Positions 12,505-23,096 of a stretch of 64,000 bases of DNA are shown here, piece after piece. The stretch is taken from positions 186,001 to 250,000 of the forward strand of contig JACVCL010000001.1 in the NCBI GenBank assembly GCA_016742075.1. Reading direction: 5' to 3'. This DNA is from Phycisphaerales bacterium (GTDB lineage: Bacteria; Planctomycetota; Phycisphaerae; Phycisphaerales; UBA1924). Below the pieces are notes generated by a model. The model searched no databases, was not told where the DNA came from, and saw only the letters and a list, made by a program, of their open reading frames with translations. Each line of letters starts with the position of its first letter. Position 1 is the first letter of the stretch. The position numbers were made by a program, and so were the translations under genes.

Positions 12505-12692
12505 GGCCCAGTGTAGATCGGGTGGGTTCGCCAATTCTCTTGGCTCAGCCAAGGCCTGGCCTATTGGTCGCAACTCGCAAACCGGGCTAGAACCCGCGGT
12601 GAAGTTTCGGGCTGGCCGCTCCGGCCCCGGGCTTCACGCAGGAACCGCGCCCGACGCGCCGGCCGTCCTCAAGGGCCCGGCGGTCGCGAGCC

Positions 12693-12711
12693 GGGGTGGG
12701 GCGGGGCGGGG
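12693..12711 (+). promoter_or_regulatory. Putative G-quadruplex GGGG-T-GGGG-C-GGGG-C-GGGG in the region upstream of the trehalose gene
   Basis: Read directly: ccGGGGtGGGGcGGGGcGGGGcgc. Confidence 0.6.
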
Positions 12712-12850
12712 CGCTTCGCGCCGTCGCCAACCGGTCGGGCGGCCGGACCTCCGGGTCCCGCCGCCAGCCACGACCGGTGCGACGGCCAGCCGGCCTTCCG
12801 GTCCCCCCCGCCCCGCCCCGATCCGGGTTACACCCTCAGGAGGTTCGCCG

Positions 12851-15382
12851 ATGCAGCCCGACCTGAAGGCTTCGCTCGGGATCCTCTGCAGGACCCCCCT
12901 GCTCTTGGTGGCCTGCGACTACGACGGCACCCTCGCCGGATTCGCCCTCGATCCCGCCTCCGCCCAACCCGACGAACGCGCGATGCACGCGCTCCGCCGC
13001 ATCGACGCTCTCCCGGGCACCACCGCGGCGATCGTCTCCGGACGGTCGGTGCACGCGCTGCGATCGCTGCTCGGATCCGCCCCGCCGGCAACCGTGGTCG
13101 GATCCCACGGCGCCGAGTGGAAAGAGCCGGGGGCGAAGTTGACCGCTGACCAGCGTCGGCTGCTGGAAGACCTGGCCGGCACTGTCCGCGAAATCGCCGG
13201 AGGTGTCCCCGGGATTCGGCTGGAACTGAAACCGGCGGGCGTCGCGCTGCATGTCCGCGGCGCCGCGCCGCAGGCCGCCGCCGACGCGATCGCCTCGGCC
13301 GTGCATCGCTGCGGCTCGCTCGACGGCGTCCACACCCGGCACGGCAGCCAGGTGGTGGAGTTCATGGTCCTCAACACCAACAAGGGCCGGGCCGTCCACC
13401 AGCTCCGTCACGCCACCGCCGCCACGGGCGTTCTCTTCATCGGCGACGATCTGACCGACGAAGACGCCTTCCGGGTGCTCTCGGGCGACGATGTGGCCGT
13501 CAAAGTCGGCCGGGGGGACACCGCCGCCCGCTTCCGAGTCGGGGACATCTCCCAGGTCGCCGACCTGCTCGGCTTCGTCGCCGACCGGCGCGCCGACTGG
13601 GCCGGCGCCACCGACGCCGTGCGCCTCGATCGCTGCGCTGTTCTCTCGGATCAGCGGACGGCCGCCGTCGTCTCGCCGGGCGCCGATATCACCTGGCTCT
13701 GCCTGCCGCGCCTCGATTCGTCGGCAATCTTCGCCGGGCTCTTGGGCGATCGCACCGCCGGCCACTTTTCGATCTCCCCGGTGCACCTCGCCCCACCCTC
13801 CCGCACGCAGTACGCCGGCGATTCTCTCGTGCTCGTGACCGAGTGGCCCGGCCTCCGCGTCACCGACTACCTCGACTGCTCCGCCGGCCGCCCCTTTCAC
13901 AAGGCAGGACGCACCGACCTCATCCGCGTGGTCGAGGCCGCCGCCCCCGCCCACGTGCGCTTTGCGCCCAGGCTCGACTACGGCCGGATCGCCACCCAAC
14001 TCCGCCTCCGCGACGGCGGGATCGAGGTTCAGGGCTCCAACGACCCCATCACCCTTCGCTCCGCCGGCGTGCGGTGGACCATCACCCGCGAGGGGGTCCA
14101 CGACACCGCCGAAGCCGTCATCGAACCCGGCGGGGCCCCGGTCGTCTTCGAACTGCGCTACGGCTCGGCCAGCCTGACCGACGCCTCCGCCACCGAGCAA
14201 GCCCGAAGGGACCAGACCCTCCGATTCTGGGCCGGCTGGGCGCGGTCGCTCACACTGCCCTCCCGAGCGCCCGATATGGTGCGGCGGTCCGCCCTCGTGC
14301 TCAAGTCGTTGTTCTACGGTCCCACCGGCGCACCCGCCGCCGCCGCGACCACGAGCCTTCCTGAACAGCTCGGCGGGGTCAGGAACTGGGACTACCGATA
14401 CTGCTGGCCGCGCGACGCCGCGATGACCGCCGCCTCGCTCGTCCGCCTGGGCAACACCGGCCACGCCATGAAGTTCCTCGACTGGGTGCTGGAGGTGGTC
14501 GACCGCTGCGAGTCCCCCGAGCGCCTGCACCCCATCTACACCGTCTCCGGCGCCCATCTGCCCCCCGAGGCCGAGCTCGGGCACCTCGGGGGGTTCGCGC
14601 ACAGCCGCCCGGTGCGAATCGGCAACGCCGCCGCCAACCAGGTTCAGCTCGATGTCTTCGGTCCGATCGTGAACCTCGTGGCGATGCTCGCCGAACGCGG
14701 AGCGCCCATCGCCCCCGACCACTGGCGGCTCGTCCGGGCCATGGTCCGGGCTGTCGAGGCACGCTGGACCGAGCCGGATCACGGCATCTGGGAGATGCGT
14801 CTGGAGCGCCGCCACCACGTCCACTCCAAGGTCATGTGCTGGCACACCGTCGATCGAGCGATCGTGGTCGAGCAGGCCGTCGCCGGAACTCGCGACGCAT
14901 CCTGGCTCGCGCTGAGAGACGCCATCCGTGACGATGTCCTGACCAACGGCTGGAACGCGGGTGTCGGGTCATTCACCGGCGCCTTCGGCCACGACTACGC
15001 CGACGCCGCGGTGCTCAAGCTCGGCACCACCGGGCTGATCGAGCCCGGCGACCCACGCTGGGCCGCAACCGTCGACCGGATCATCCGCGACCTCGCCGAC
15101 GGCCCGACCGTGCGCCGGTATCTGGCCGACGACGGGCTCCCCGGCACCGAGGGAGGGATGCACATCTGCACCGCATGGCTCATCGAAGCGCTGATCACCC
15201 TCGGCCGCATCGGCGAGGCCGATGCCCTGTTCCGCCGGTTCACGGGGCTCGTCGCCGATCCCGGCATCCTCACCGAGCAGTTCGACCCGCGGCACGGGAC
15301 CGCCCTCGGCAACCTCGCCCAGGCCTACTCCCACCTCGCCCTCATCGACGCGGCCGTCGCGCTCGATCGGGCCGGCGCTTAG
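12851..15382 (+). CDS. Trehalose-6-phosphate phosphatase (HAD) fused to GH15 glucoamylase/trehalase-like domain
   Basis: CDYDGTLAGFALDP...VSGRSVHALRSLLG...FIGDDLTDEDAFRVL (OtsB), then AVVSPGADITWLCLPRLDSSAIFAGLLG...NWDYRYCWPRDAAMT (GH15). SD aggagg upstream of ATG 12851. Confidence 0.92.
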   Translation: MQPDLKASLGILCRTPLLLVACDYDGTLAGFALDPASAQPDERAMHALRRIDALPGTTAAIVSGRSVHALRSLLGSAPPATVVGSHGAEWKEPGAKLTADQRRLLEDLAGTVREIAGGVPGIRLELKPAGVALHVRGAAPQAAADAIASAVHRCGSLDGVHTRHGSQVVEFMVLNTNKGRAVHQLRHATAATGVLFIGDDLTDEDAFRVLSGDDVAVKVGRGDTAARFRVGDISQVADLLGFVADRRADWAGATDAVRLDRCAVLSDQRTAAVVSPGADITWLCLPRLDSSAIFAGLLGDRTAGHFSISPVHLAPPSRTQYAGDSLVLVTEWPGLRVTDYLDCSAGRPFHKAGRTDLIRVVEAAAPAHVRFAPRLDYGRIATQLRLRDGGIEVQGSNDPITLRSAGVRWTITREGVHDTAEAVIEPGGAPVVFELRYGSASLTDASATEQARRDQTLRFWAGWARSLTLPSRAPDMVRRSALVLKSLFYGPTGAPAAAATTSLPEQLGGVRNWDYRYCWPRDAAMTAASLVRLGNTGHAMKFLDWVLEVVDRCESPERLHPIYTVSGAHLPPEAELGHLGGFAHSRPVRIGNAAANQVQLDVFGPIVNLVAMLAERGAPIAPDHWRLVRAMVRAVEARWTEPDHGIWEMRLERRHHVHSKVMCWHTVDRAIVVEQAVAGTRDASWLALRDAIRDDVLTNGWNAGVGSFTGAFGHDYADAAVLKLGTTGLIEPGDPRWAATVDRIIRDLADGPTVRRYLADDGLPGTEGGMHICTAWLIEALITLGRIGEADALFRRFTGLVADPGILTEQFDPRHGTALGNLAQAYSHLALIDAAVALDRAGA

Positions 15383-15401
15383 ACCAACTCCGGAGAACCG
15401 C

Positions 15402-17759
15402 ATGGCCGCGACCTCGCACACACTCTCGTCCAAGTCGATCCGCTTCGGGCTGCTCATCGCGGTGCTCGCCGCCGCCGCGACCGGGGCGATCTTCTGGTTT
15501 CAGATCTCCGCCGAGCAGCAGCAGGGCCTCGAGGACCTCACCAGAAGGGCCCAACTCCTCGGGCACCGCGTGACCCCCACCGCCCGACGGGCGTTCGACG
15601 CCGATGAATCGCGCGTCCCGACCGTCGTCGGCGACCGGCTGGAAGGCCACCTCCGGCTGCTGGGGATGTCCCTGCACCGCGCCGACGGGACGATGATCGC
15701 CTGCGGTCAGGGCCTGACAGACCTCGCCGCCGCGGTCGCTCCGGCGGCCAGGCAGGCCGTCGACACCGGCGCCGACGCGAGCACCCTGCACCGCGACGGC
15801 GGCGGCAGCACGCACATGCTCGTCCAGCCGGTCCGCGACGACACGGGCGCCGCCATCGGCGCCGTGGCGGTGTTCCACGACGCGCTGTACCTCGAAGACC
15901 GCACCACCCGCGGCATCCTCCGCGGCATGCTCTGGTCCGGTGGGGTCGGGCTGGCCATGTTCCTCGTGGCCACAGTCCTTTCATGGGCGATCTTCGAGCG
16001 GCCGCTCCACAGGCTCGCCGAGTGGATGCGTCGACTCCGCTTCGGCAGCGGGCCCGAGCTTCCGCCGCACGGGCTGCCCGTCGGACGCCTGGCCGATGAA
16101 ACCGCGCACCTGGCCGCGTCCTTCCGCGCCGCCAGGAGCCAGGAACGCGAGGACGCCCAGGCCGTCGTCCGCTCCGAGCGTGCGTGGACCAGAGATCGCC
16201 TCCGCGCCCACGCCATCGATGCCCTCGGCGGAAGACCGCTGGTCGTCGTCAGCAACCGTGAACCGTACATGCACCAGCTCCGGGAAGGCCGGCCGGCCCT
16301 GGTGCGGCCCGCCAGCGGCCTGGTCACCGGCCTCGATCCCGTGCTGCGCGCCACCGGCGGCATCTGGGTCGCCCACGGCGCCGGCGACGCCGACCGCCAG
16401 ACCGCCGACGCCGCCGGGTGCATCCCCGTGCCGCCGGAAGACTCACGCTACACCCTCAAGCGCGTCTGGATCAGCAGGGAAGAGGAGCAGGGCTACTACT
16501 ACGGCTTCTCCAACGAGGGGCTCTGGCCCCTGTGCCACCTCACGCACGAGCGCCCGGTCTTCCGGTCCGGCGACTGGGCGCAGTACGTCCGCGCCAACCA
16601 GCGCTTCGCCGACGCCGTGCTCGACGAAGTCGGCGACGAGCACGCCGTCGTGATGGTCCAGGACTATCAGCTCGCCCTCGTGCCCGGCATGCTCAAGGCC
16701 CGGCACCCCGGCATGCGCGTCGGCCTGTTCTGGCACATCCCCTGGCCCAACGCCGAAGCCTTCCGCATCTGCCCCTACCGGGCCGAACTGCTGCACGGCA
16801 TGCTCGGCGCCGACCTGGTCGGCTTCCACCTCCAGCAGCACTGCAACAACTTCCTCGACTCCGTCGACCGCATGGTCGAAGCCAGGCTCGACTGGGACCG
16901 ATTCTCCGCCGAGCTCAAGGGCCACACCGCCCTCGTCCGACCCTTCCCCATCAGCGTCCAGCCGTGGTCCGAGCGCTCGGTCGCCTCGGGCGACGCCCTC
17001 GGCCGGCAGATCACGACCCTCCGCGAGCAGCACCAGCTCGGCCCGTGCGAGATCGGGGTCGGCGTCGACCGCATCGACTACACCAAGGGCATCGCCGAGC
17101 GGTTCCGCGCCATCGACCGTCTCTTCGAAGCCCACCCCGAGCACATCGGACGCTTCTCGTTCGTCCAGCTCGGCGCACCCAGCCGGGTCCACATCCCGCG
17201 GTACCGCGACCTGATCACCGAGCTCGAAACCCTCGCCGACGAGATCAACTGGAAGCACCGCGACGCCTCCGCCCCGGGCTGGAAGCCGATCCACTTCCTC
17301 GTGGCCCACCACGAAGGCCCCGCCGTGTACGCCTTCCTCAGGATGGCGCGGGTCTGCGTCGTCAGCTCGCTGCACGACGGGATGAACCTCGTCGCCAAGG
17401 AGTTCATCGCGGCCAAGGCCGAGGCGGGCGACACCGACAGCGACGAGCACGAAGGTGTCCTCGTGCTCTCCGAGTTCGCCGGCGCCGCCCGCGACCTGCC
17501 CGAGGCGCTCATCATCAACCCCTACGACACCGAGCAGTTCGCCTCGGTGATCCACGACGCCCTCGTCATGGAACCCCGCGAGCGCCGGCAACGCATGACC
17601 CGCATGCGCCTCCGCGTCGAGGAATTCAACATCTACCGCTGGGCCGCCGACTTCCTCACCTCGCTCGCCCAGGCCAGCGGAAACCCCGCCGACGCCGCCG
17701 ACTCCCGCTCCGGAGCAGCCCCGGTGTCTCCCGCCCCCGGCTCCGGCCGCACGTCCTAG
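15402..17759 (+). CDS. otsA: Trehalose-6-phosphate synthase (GT20) with N-terminal two-TM extracytoplasmic sensor/HAMP-like module
   Basis: TM FGLLIAVLAAAATGAIFW, TM GMLWSGGVGLAMFLVATVLSWAIF, HAMP-like linker, then VVVSNREPY...VMVQDYQLALVPGML...FWHIPWPNAEAFR...GVDRIDYTKGIAERFRA. Confidence 0.92.
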   Translation: MAATSHTLSSKSIRFGLLIAVLAAAATGAIFWFQISAEQQQGLEDLTRRAQLLGHRVTPTARRAFDADESRVPTVVGDRLEGHLRLLGMSLHRADGTMIACGQGLTDLAAAVAPAARQAVDTGADASTLHRDGGGSTHMLVQPVRDDTGAAIGAVAVFHDALYLEDRTTRGILRGMLWSGGVGLAMFLVATVLSWAIFERPLHRLAEWMRRLRFGSGPELPPHGLPVGRLADETAHLAASFRAARSQEREDAQAVVRSERAWTRDRLRAHAIDALGGRPLVVVSNREPYMHQLREGRPALVRPASGLVTGLDPVLRATGGIWVAHGAGDADRQTADAAGCIPVPPEDSRYTLKRVWISREEEQGYYYGFSNEGLWPLCHLTHERPVFRSGDWAQYVRANQRFADAVLDEVGDEHAVVMVQDYQLALVPGMLKARHPGMRVGLFWHIPWPNAEAFRICPYRAELLHGMLGADLVGFHLQQHCNNFLDSVDRMVEARLDWDRFSAELKGHTALVRPFPISVQPWSERSVASGDALGRQITTLREQHQLGPCEIGVGVDRIDYTKGIAERFRAIDRLFEAHPEHIGRFSFVQLGAPSRVHIPRYRDLITELETLADEINWKHRDASAPGWKPIHFLVAHHEGPAVYAFLRMARVCVVSSLHDGMNLVAKEFIAAKAEAGDTDSDEHEGVLVLSEFAGAARDLPEALIINPYDTEQFASVIHDALVMEPRERRQRMTRMRLRVEEFNIYRWAADFLTSLAQASGNPADAADSRSGAAPVSPAPGSGRTS

Positions 17760-17828
17760 CATCAGCCTCGGCCGCGGCGTCGTCGGGCTGTCAGCACGAC
17801 GCTCACCACCCATTCCCGAGCGACTCCC

Positions 17829-18251
<423 letters not shown>

Positions 18252-18302
18252 CACCGGCCGGGGCCCATCGGGCGGCCGCACTCCCGGTGCTCACCCCGCG
18301 CC

Positions 18303-19829
18303 TCACGGAGGCAGGTCGGGCGAAAGCTCTCTCCACCCCGTCACCTGCAGCCCGCACGGCGAGCTCTTGGTCGACGGCACGATCATGAAGGGGTACGTGA
18401 TCGTCGTGCCCCCGGGGTTGTCATTGATCACCACGGGCGCACTCCACGACGTCCCGTCCCACGTTGAGGCCTTGAGGTCCCACGCCGTCTCCTTGATCAC
18501 GGCGAAGATCTGAGCGCCCGATGTCCCCGGCGACAGCTCGATGTTCAGCGGCACGCTCCCGATGTTCGGGCCCGACTGCTGCGCCCCCCACGACGACCCG
18601 TTCCAGACGCGATACTTCGGGACCCCCGTGTTGTCGCTGTACATGACCACCGCGGCGTTGCCGTCGGGCTGGTAGGCCACGTCAAACCGCCGGCTGGTGA
18701 AGCCGCCGGCGCTCGAGGTAACGAGCGTGGACGAGGCGTTCCAGCCGCTGCCGTTCCAGAAGTTCACGTACACGCGGTTGTTGTCGTCGTGAAGGCCCAC
18801 GATGATGTGGTCCGAGTTCGGGCGAGCCGCCAGCCGCACCCACTGCGCCGCGTTGTACCCGCCCGGCAGCAGCGTCTGCGGACCCCACGTCGTACCGCTC
18901 ACGGTTCGGTAGCAAGGCATGTTCCCGCTGACGTTGCTGCCATACACGAGGATGCCGTCGCCCGCGTTCTGCTCGAACGCCAGCGCGAACGTCTCGCGAG
19001 ACTGCGTGTTGGGGCCGGTGTCGCCGATCAGCGTGGTCGTCGTGTCCCACGCCGAGCCGTTCCAGAACCGGGCCACCAGGTCCTTCACGGAGTTCACCGT
19101 CAGCATCACCATCGTGCTGGTCTTGGGCTTGGGAACCAGCTGCAGGAACGACACGTTGTTGTTGGTCGGAGGAGTCAGCACCTGCTCGGCCGACACGGTG
19201 CCGCCCGAGAACGTGCGGTAACCGATCTGGGTGCTGGCATCCCGCCAGTACGCGATCATGCCCTGGCCGTTGCACGTGTACGCCACCGAGAATGGTCGCA
19301 GAGTCGAGCTGGCGGTGTTGGTGCACACGGTCACCGGCGCGATGAACGAGCCCGCCCGGTAGAAGCCCAGCCGCACGGAATTACTGGAATCCAGCACACC
19401 GATCGCCACTTCGTCGGCCAAGGGCGAATTGCCCGCCACGACCCACTGCCCCTCGGCAGGGTACGTCGACATGAGCGTCATCGGGTCCCACGACGAGAAC
19501 CCGCTGTTCCACTGGCTGTAGTAGTGCTGTCCGACCGGCTTCCGACTGTGGACGACCATGCGGGGCGTCGAGGCGTCGGCGATGGCATGGCCGCACAGAC
19601 CCGCCACGGTCAAGAGCGCCAGCAGCGGCGACGCCCACGTCCCGTGCGCGCCGCGCCGCGCCGGCGCCCGACCATGACCGCGCATCTCTTGCGCAGGCAC
19701 GACGCCGGCAAGCCCCGGCGAGGCCGCCGCCCACGCCGGCTCGCCCCGAGCCCACCGATGCTCGGGAATGGTTGATAGACCAGGCCGCGTGCTCTCACGC
19801 ATATCCATCATCATGTTGTGGGTGTTCAT
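18303..19829 (-). CDS. Secreted beta-propeller-like repeat protein
   Basis: Repeated blades FWNGSAWDTTTTL / FWNGSGWNASSTL / VWNGSSWGAQQ / STWDGTSWSAPV; start codon uncertain. Confidence 0.6.
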   Translation of the reverse strand: MNTHNMMMDMRESTRPGLSTIPEHRWARGEPAWAAASPGLAGVVPAQEMRGHGRAPARRGAHGTWASPLLALLTVAGLCGHAIADASTPRMVVHSRKPVGQHYYSQWNSGFSSWDPMTLMSTYPAEGQWVVAGNSPLADEVAIGVLDSSNSVRLGFYRAGSFIAPVTVCTNTASSTLRPFSVAYTCNGQGMIAYWRDASTQIGYRTFSGGTVSAEQVLTPPTNNNVSFLQLVPKPKTSTMVMLTVNSVKDLVARFWNGSAWDTTTTLIGDTGPNTQSRETFALAFEQNAGDGILVYGSNVSGNMPCYRTVSGTTWGPQTLLPGGYNAAQWVRLAARPNSDHIIVGLHDDNNRVYVNFWNGSGWNASSTLVTSSAGGFTSRRFDVAYQPDGNAAVVMYSDNTGVPKYRVWNGSSWGAQQSGPNIGSVPLNIELSPGTSGAQIFAVIKETAWDLKASTWDGTSWSAPVVINDNPGGTTITYPFMIVPSTKSSPCGLQVTGWRELSPDLPP

Positions 19830-20376
19830 ATGCTGACCTCGCGCCTCTTCCAGCGGCCGTGCCGGCGCTGAACGCCGAGCCCACAGCCCTCGCTTACACG
19901 CTCGCCGGCCCGTCCGTGCTGCCCAAGGCCGGGTGGGCCATCCTCGATCCATCAGCTCCGGGTCATGCGAGCGGACAGCTGCCGTCGCGTCGGCCGCAGC
20001 CCTGGCTGTGCCCGGCCCGTATCGACGGCTCCGAAGGCGTTAAAGCGGTGCTTCCGCAGCGAAACAGGCCGAATCCCGGCTTTCCGCAGACGTCCGCCGC
20101 CCAAACCAGTGGGTGGACTTGGTGCAACGCCCGTCATCATCCGTGACGGTTCGCAACCATTCACGGGGACCGTCGAGGCCCTGCCGGTCCGAATCATCGA
20201 AAACATCCGCAGCCCGAATGGGTGATCGCCGCTGGGGTTCAGCCACTCACTGGGGATGAACGTTTGACTCGACGCAGTTTATGGGGTACATTGAAAGTCC
20301 GCACCGAGCCGCACTGCCCGGGCAGCGGGGTCAGAACTCCCAAAGGTCAGAGAGAAACGCACAAGGAGATTCGGAG

Positions 20377-21369
20377 ATGATCATTCGCGCTTCCGCCGTG
20401 GTCGCTGTTGTCTGCGCCGCGTCCGCCACATCCCACGCCGCCGTCATCGGTGGTGTGAACCTGGGCAACCTCACCAACAACCTCTTCGTCTTCACCGACG
20501 GCAGCCAGGATGCCAACTGGCAGAGCTCCAGTAAGGGCTACGTCGGCAGTGTCGCGGTGAACGGCGGCGCCGCCTTCCGCACGTCCGGCTCCTTCGCCTA
20601 CTCCGGCACGATCTCCTCGGGCGGCGGCTCTCTCGGGGCCTGGCAGGGCATCGTCAACAACAACAGCGGCCAGGCCTCCTCGAGCCTGAACCAGTCCTCA
20701 CGCCTCACCGGTCTGACCGCCGACCTCAGCAGCGCGTTCGCCCAGATCAACGCCCTCACCGCCTCCACCGGCTACACCAGCCGCTCCGCGACGTCGCTCG
20801 ACGGCCTGAACACGCAGAACGGCATCGCCGAGACCTTTGTCATCAACGTCACCTCCGGCCTGCAGGTCAGCAGCCAGATCAGCATCCGCGGCGACGCCTC
20901 CGACGTGTTCATCCTCCGCTGGGACACCGACGCCAACGCCGCCAACGGCTACAACGGCCAGGTCAAGTTCCAGAGCGGCGGCGGCATCGTCCCGCAGGGC
21001 GGCCTCACCGCCGGCAACTTCATCCACGTTGCCGGCGATATCAACGCCTCCGGCGGCGGCAGCAACCCGCCCGCCCCCTTCCCGCAGGGTCCGCGGCTCA
21101 ACAACGGCCTGGGCGCGCTCATCACCAACGCCAGCGACTTCAGCGGCGGCGGCTTCTTCACCGGCTACTGGCTGACCACCGGCGACCCCACGAACGGCGA
21201 CACCTCGTCCCTCAGCAACGGCATCTTCGTCGGCGGCTGGTACACCTCCTCCGACAAGTTCAGCCTCACCTCCGGCACCAGCGGCGTCTACGTGCCCCCC
21301 GTCCCCGCCCCCAGCGGCCTGGCGGCGCTCGCCCTCGGCATCTTCGTGGCCGCCCGGCGTCGCCGGTAA
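20377..21369 (+). CDS. Secreted protein with PEP-CTERM-like C-terminal sorting signal
   Basis: Signal peptide MIIRASAVVAVVCAASATSHAA; C-terminus PPVPAPSGLAALALGIFVAARRRR. Confidence 0.75.
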   Translation: MIIRASAVVAVVCAASATSHAAVIGGVNLGNLTNNLFVFTDGSQDANWQSSSKGYVGSVAVNGGAAFRTSGSFAYSGTISSGGGSLGAWQGIVNNNSGQASSSLNQSSRLTGLTADLSSAFAQINALTASTGYTSRSATSLDGLNTQNGIAETFVINVTSGLQVSSQISIRGDASDVFILRWDTDANAANGYNGQVKFQSGGGIVPQGGLTAGNFIHVAGDINASGGGSNPPAPFPQGPRLNNGLGALITNASDFSGGGFFTGYWLTTGDPTNGDTSSLSNGIFVGGWYTSSDKFSLTSGTSGVYVPPVPAPSGLAALALGIFVAARRRR

Positions 21370-21511
21370 ACCGCCACGAGCCTCGCCGCACAACCCGACG
21401 TTCACCATCAACGGCCCGGGCCCTGCCCGGGTCGTGTTTCGTTCCCCGGCCCTCCGGGCCGTCGCGGTTCTCCGTAGCCCGCGATCCGAACCTCGGCCGG
21501 GACAGACACTC

Positions 21512-22510
21512 TCAGCCGCGGGGCACGAAATACGCGCTCATGATCGCCACATCAACCATGGCGTGAGCCACGATGACCCACGACAAACCCTTGGTGTCGA
21601 GCACCGCCTTGCCCCAGTACACCGAGCCGATGCCGATAAGCAGCGACGTCGGCAGCGCCGCCACCACACCCACGCTCATGCCCCAGTGGAGCATCCCGAA
21701 CATCAACCCCTGGATCCACAGCCCCCGGGCGATCCCCGCCGCGTGCACGAACGCCGGCTGCAAAAGCCCGCGGTAGATCATTTCCTCCACCAGCGCGTTC
21801 GTCACCGCCGCCGCCACCACGCCCGGCAGCACCGCCCAGAGCAGACCCGTCCGCAGCGGCCCGAAGCCCACGCCCGCCTGCCCGACCACCCACAGCACCG
21901 CCGCGAACACACCGAATCCGACCATCGCGGCGGCGTACGACTGGACCCTGCTCCGATGCGTGAAGTCGCGCCCCTGCGCCCACCACGACCCCACCCCGAA
22001 GTGGAAACGGGGCCCCGACCCGAGCGCCCGCGCGCAAAGGAGCACGAACACCGCCGTGCAACCCACCACGCACACGCCGTAGGTCAGACGGTGCTTCACG
22101 AACATCCACCCGTCGGCCGACGACTTGAACGGGATCCTGAAGTCGATCGCCGCGTGCACCGGCAGCCAGGCGAACACCGCGTGTCCGACGAGGTAGCCGG
22201 TCACCGCGGCCCAGAGCACCGCGTGCGGCCGCCGGCCGCCCACCGCCATCGCTACGATCCCCGCCGCGCTCACCGCCGCGCAGGTCCAGAAGATCAGCCC
22301 GAGCCCGGCCGCCCGCGCCAGCAGCCCCGCCACTTCATTGGGCCGGAACTGCCCGATAAACGCCACGCTGCCGAGCCACGCCAGCACCGCCGGCACGATC
22401 GCCGCCCGCCAGCCGGCCGGAGGAACCTCAAGCCTCGACATATCAAACATCCCCGCCCCCGGCGCACCCGATGCGCCCGCGCTCCAAGCCGCTCGCCCCT
22501 CGGTGTTCAT
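21512..22510 (-). CDS. CPBP-family intramembrane metalloprotease
   Basis: Multi-TM; ALVEEMIYRGLLQPAF, MLHWGMS, VIVAHAMVDV. Confidence 0.85.
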   Translation of the reverse strand: MNTEGRAAWSAGASGAPGAGMFDMSRLEVPPAGWRAAIVPAVLAWLGSVAFIGQFRPNEVAGLLARAAGLGLIFWTCAAVSAAGIVAMAVGGRRPHAVLWAAVTGYLVGHAVFAWLPVHAAIDFRIPFKSSADGWMFVKHRLTYGVCVVGCTAVFVLLCARALGSGPRFHFGVGSWWAQGRDFTHRSRVQSYAAAMVGFGVFAAVLWVVGQAGVGFGPLRTGLLWAVLPGVVAAAVTNALVEEMIYRGLLQPAFVHAAGIARGLWIQGLMFGMLHWGMSVGVVAALPTSLLIGIGSVYWGKAVLDTKGLSWVIVAHAMVDVAIMSAYFVPRG

Positions 22511-23076
22511 CGCCCAGCCTCCTTCCCCCCGGTGATCAGACCGATCGCATCCCGGGCCCACGCCGCCCGCGCCCTCGACAGCATGATCCCCGCCCGGATC
22601 GCCGCTACGGCATACGGCATCGACGCCGACCGGGCGTCGCTCCGTCGCACCTCCGCCTCGGCCGCCTCAAGCCCCTCCGCCCGCGCCTCCATCCGCTCGG
22701 CCAGCCCACGCAACTGCCCCACGAGCACACCCGGACGCGATTGGGCGCCCAGAAACGTCTTGAGAATCACCTCGCTGCGGGCACGCTCGGCCTCCGGCGG
22801 CAGCGCCAGCCACGCCGACAGCGCCTCCCGCCCAGCATCGGTGATCTCGTAGAGCTTCCTCGCACGCCGAGAACACGCATCGGCCCGGCACCGCACCAGC
22901 CGCCGCCGCAGCAGCCGCTCCAGCGCCGGGTAAATCTGCCCGAAGCTCTCGCTCCAGAACATCGCCACCGACGCCTCGATGTACGCCCGCGCGTCGTAAC
23001 CCGACATCGCCCCCCCCTCCGCCAGCACGCCCAGGAGCGCGAAGTCGGTCGTTCTCAGCCGGGGGGCAGACGCCAT
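22507..23076 (-). CDS. PadR-family transcriptional regulator
   Basis: TTDFALLGVLAEGGAMSGYDARAYIEASVAMFWSESFGQIYPALERLLRRRLV. Confidence 0.88.
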   Translation of the reverse strand: MASAPRLRTTDFALLGVLAEGGAMSGYDARAYIEASVAMFWSESFGQIYPALERLLRRRLVRCRADACSRRARKLYEITDAGREALSAWLALPPEAERARSEVILKTFLGAQSRPGVLVGQLRGLAERMEARAEGLEAAEAEVRRSDARSASMPYAVAAIRAGIMLSRARAAWARDAIGLITGGKEAGR

Positions 23077-23096
23077 ATATCTACAGGATATATATG
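23074..23096 (-). promoter_or_regulatory. Putative PadR autoregulatory operator overlapping the start codon
   Basis: CATATAT-N9-ATATATG perfect 7-bp inverted repeat. Confidence 0.5.
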
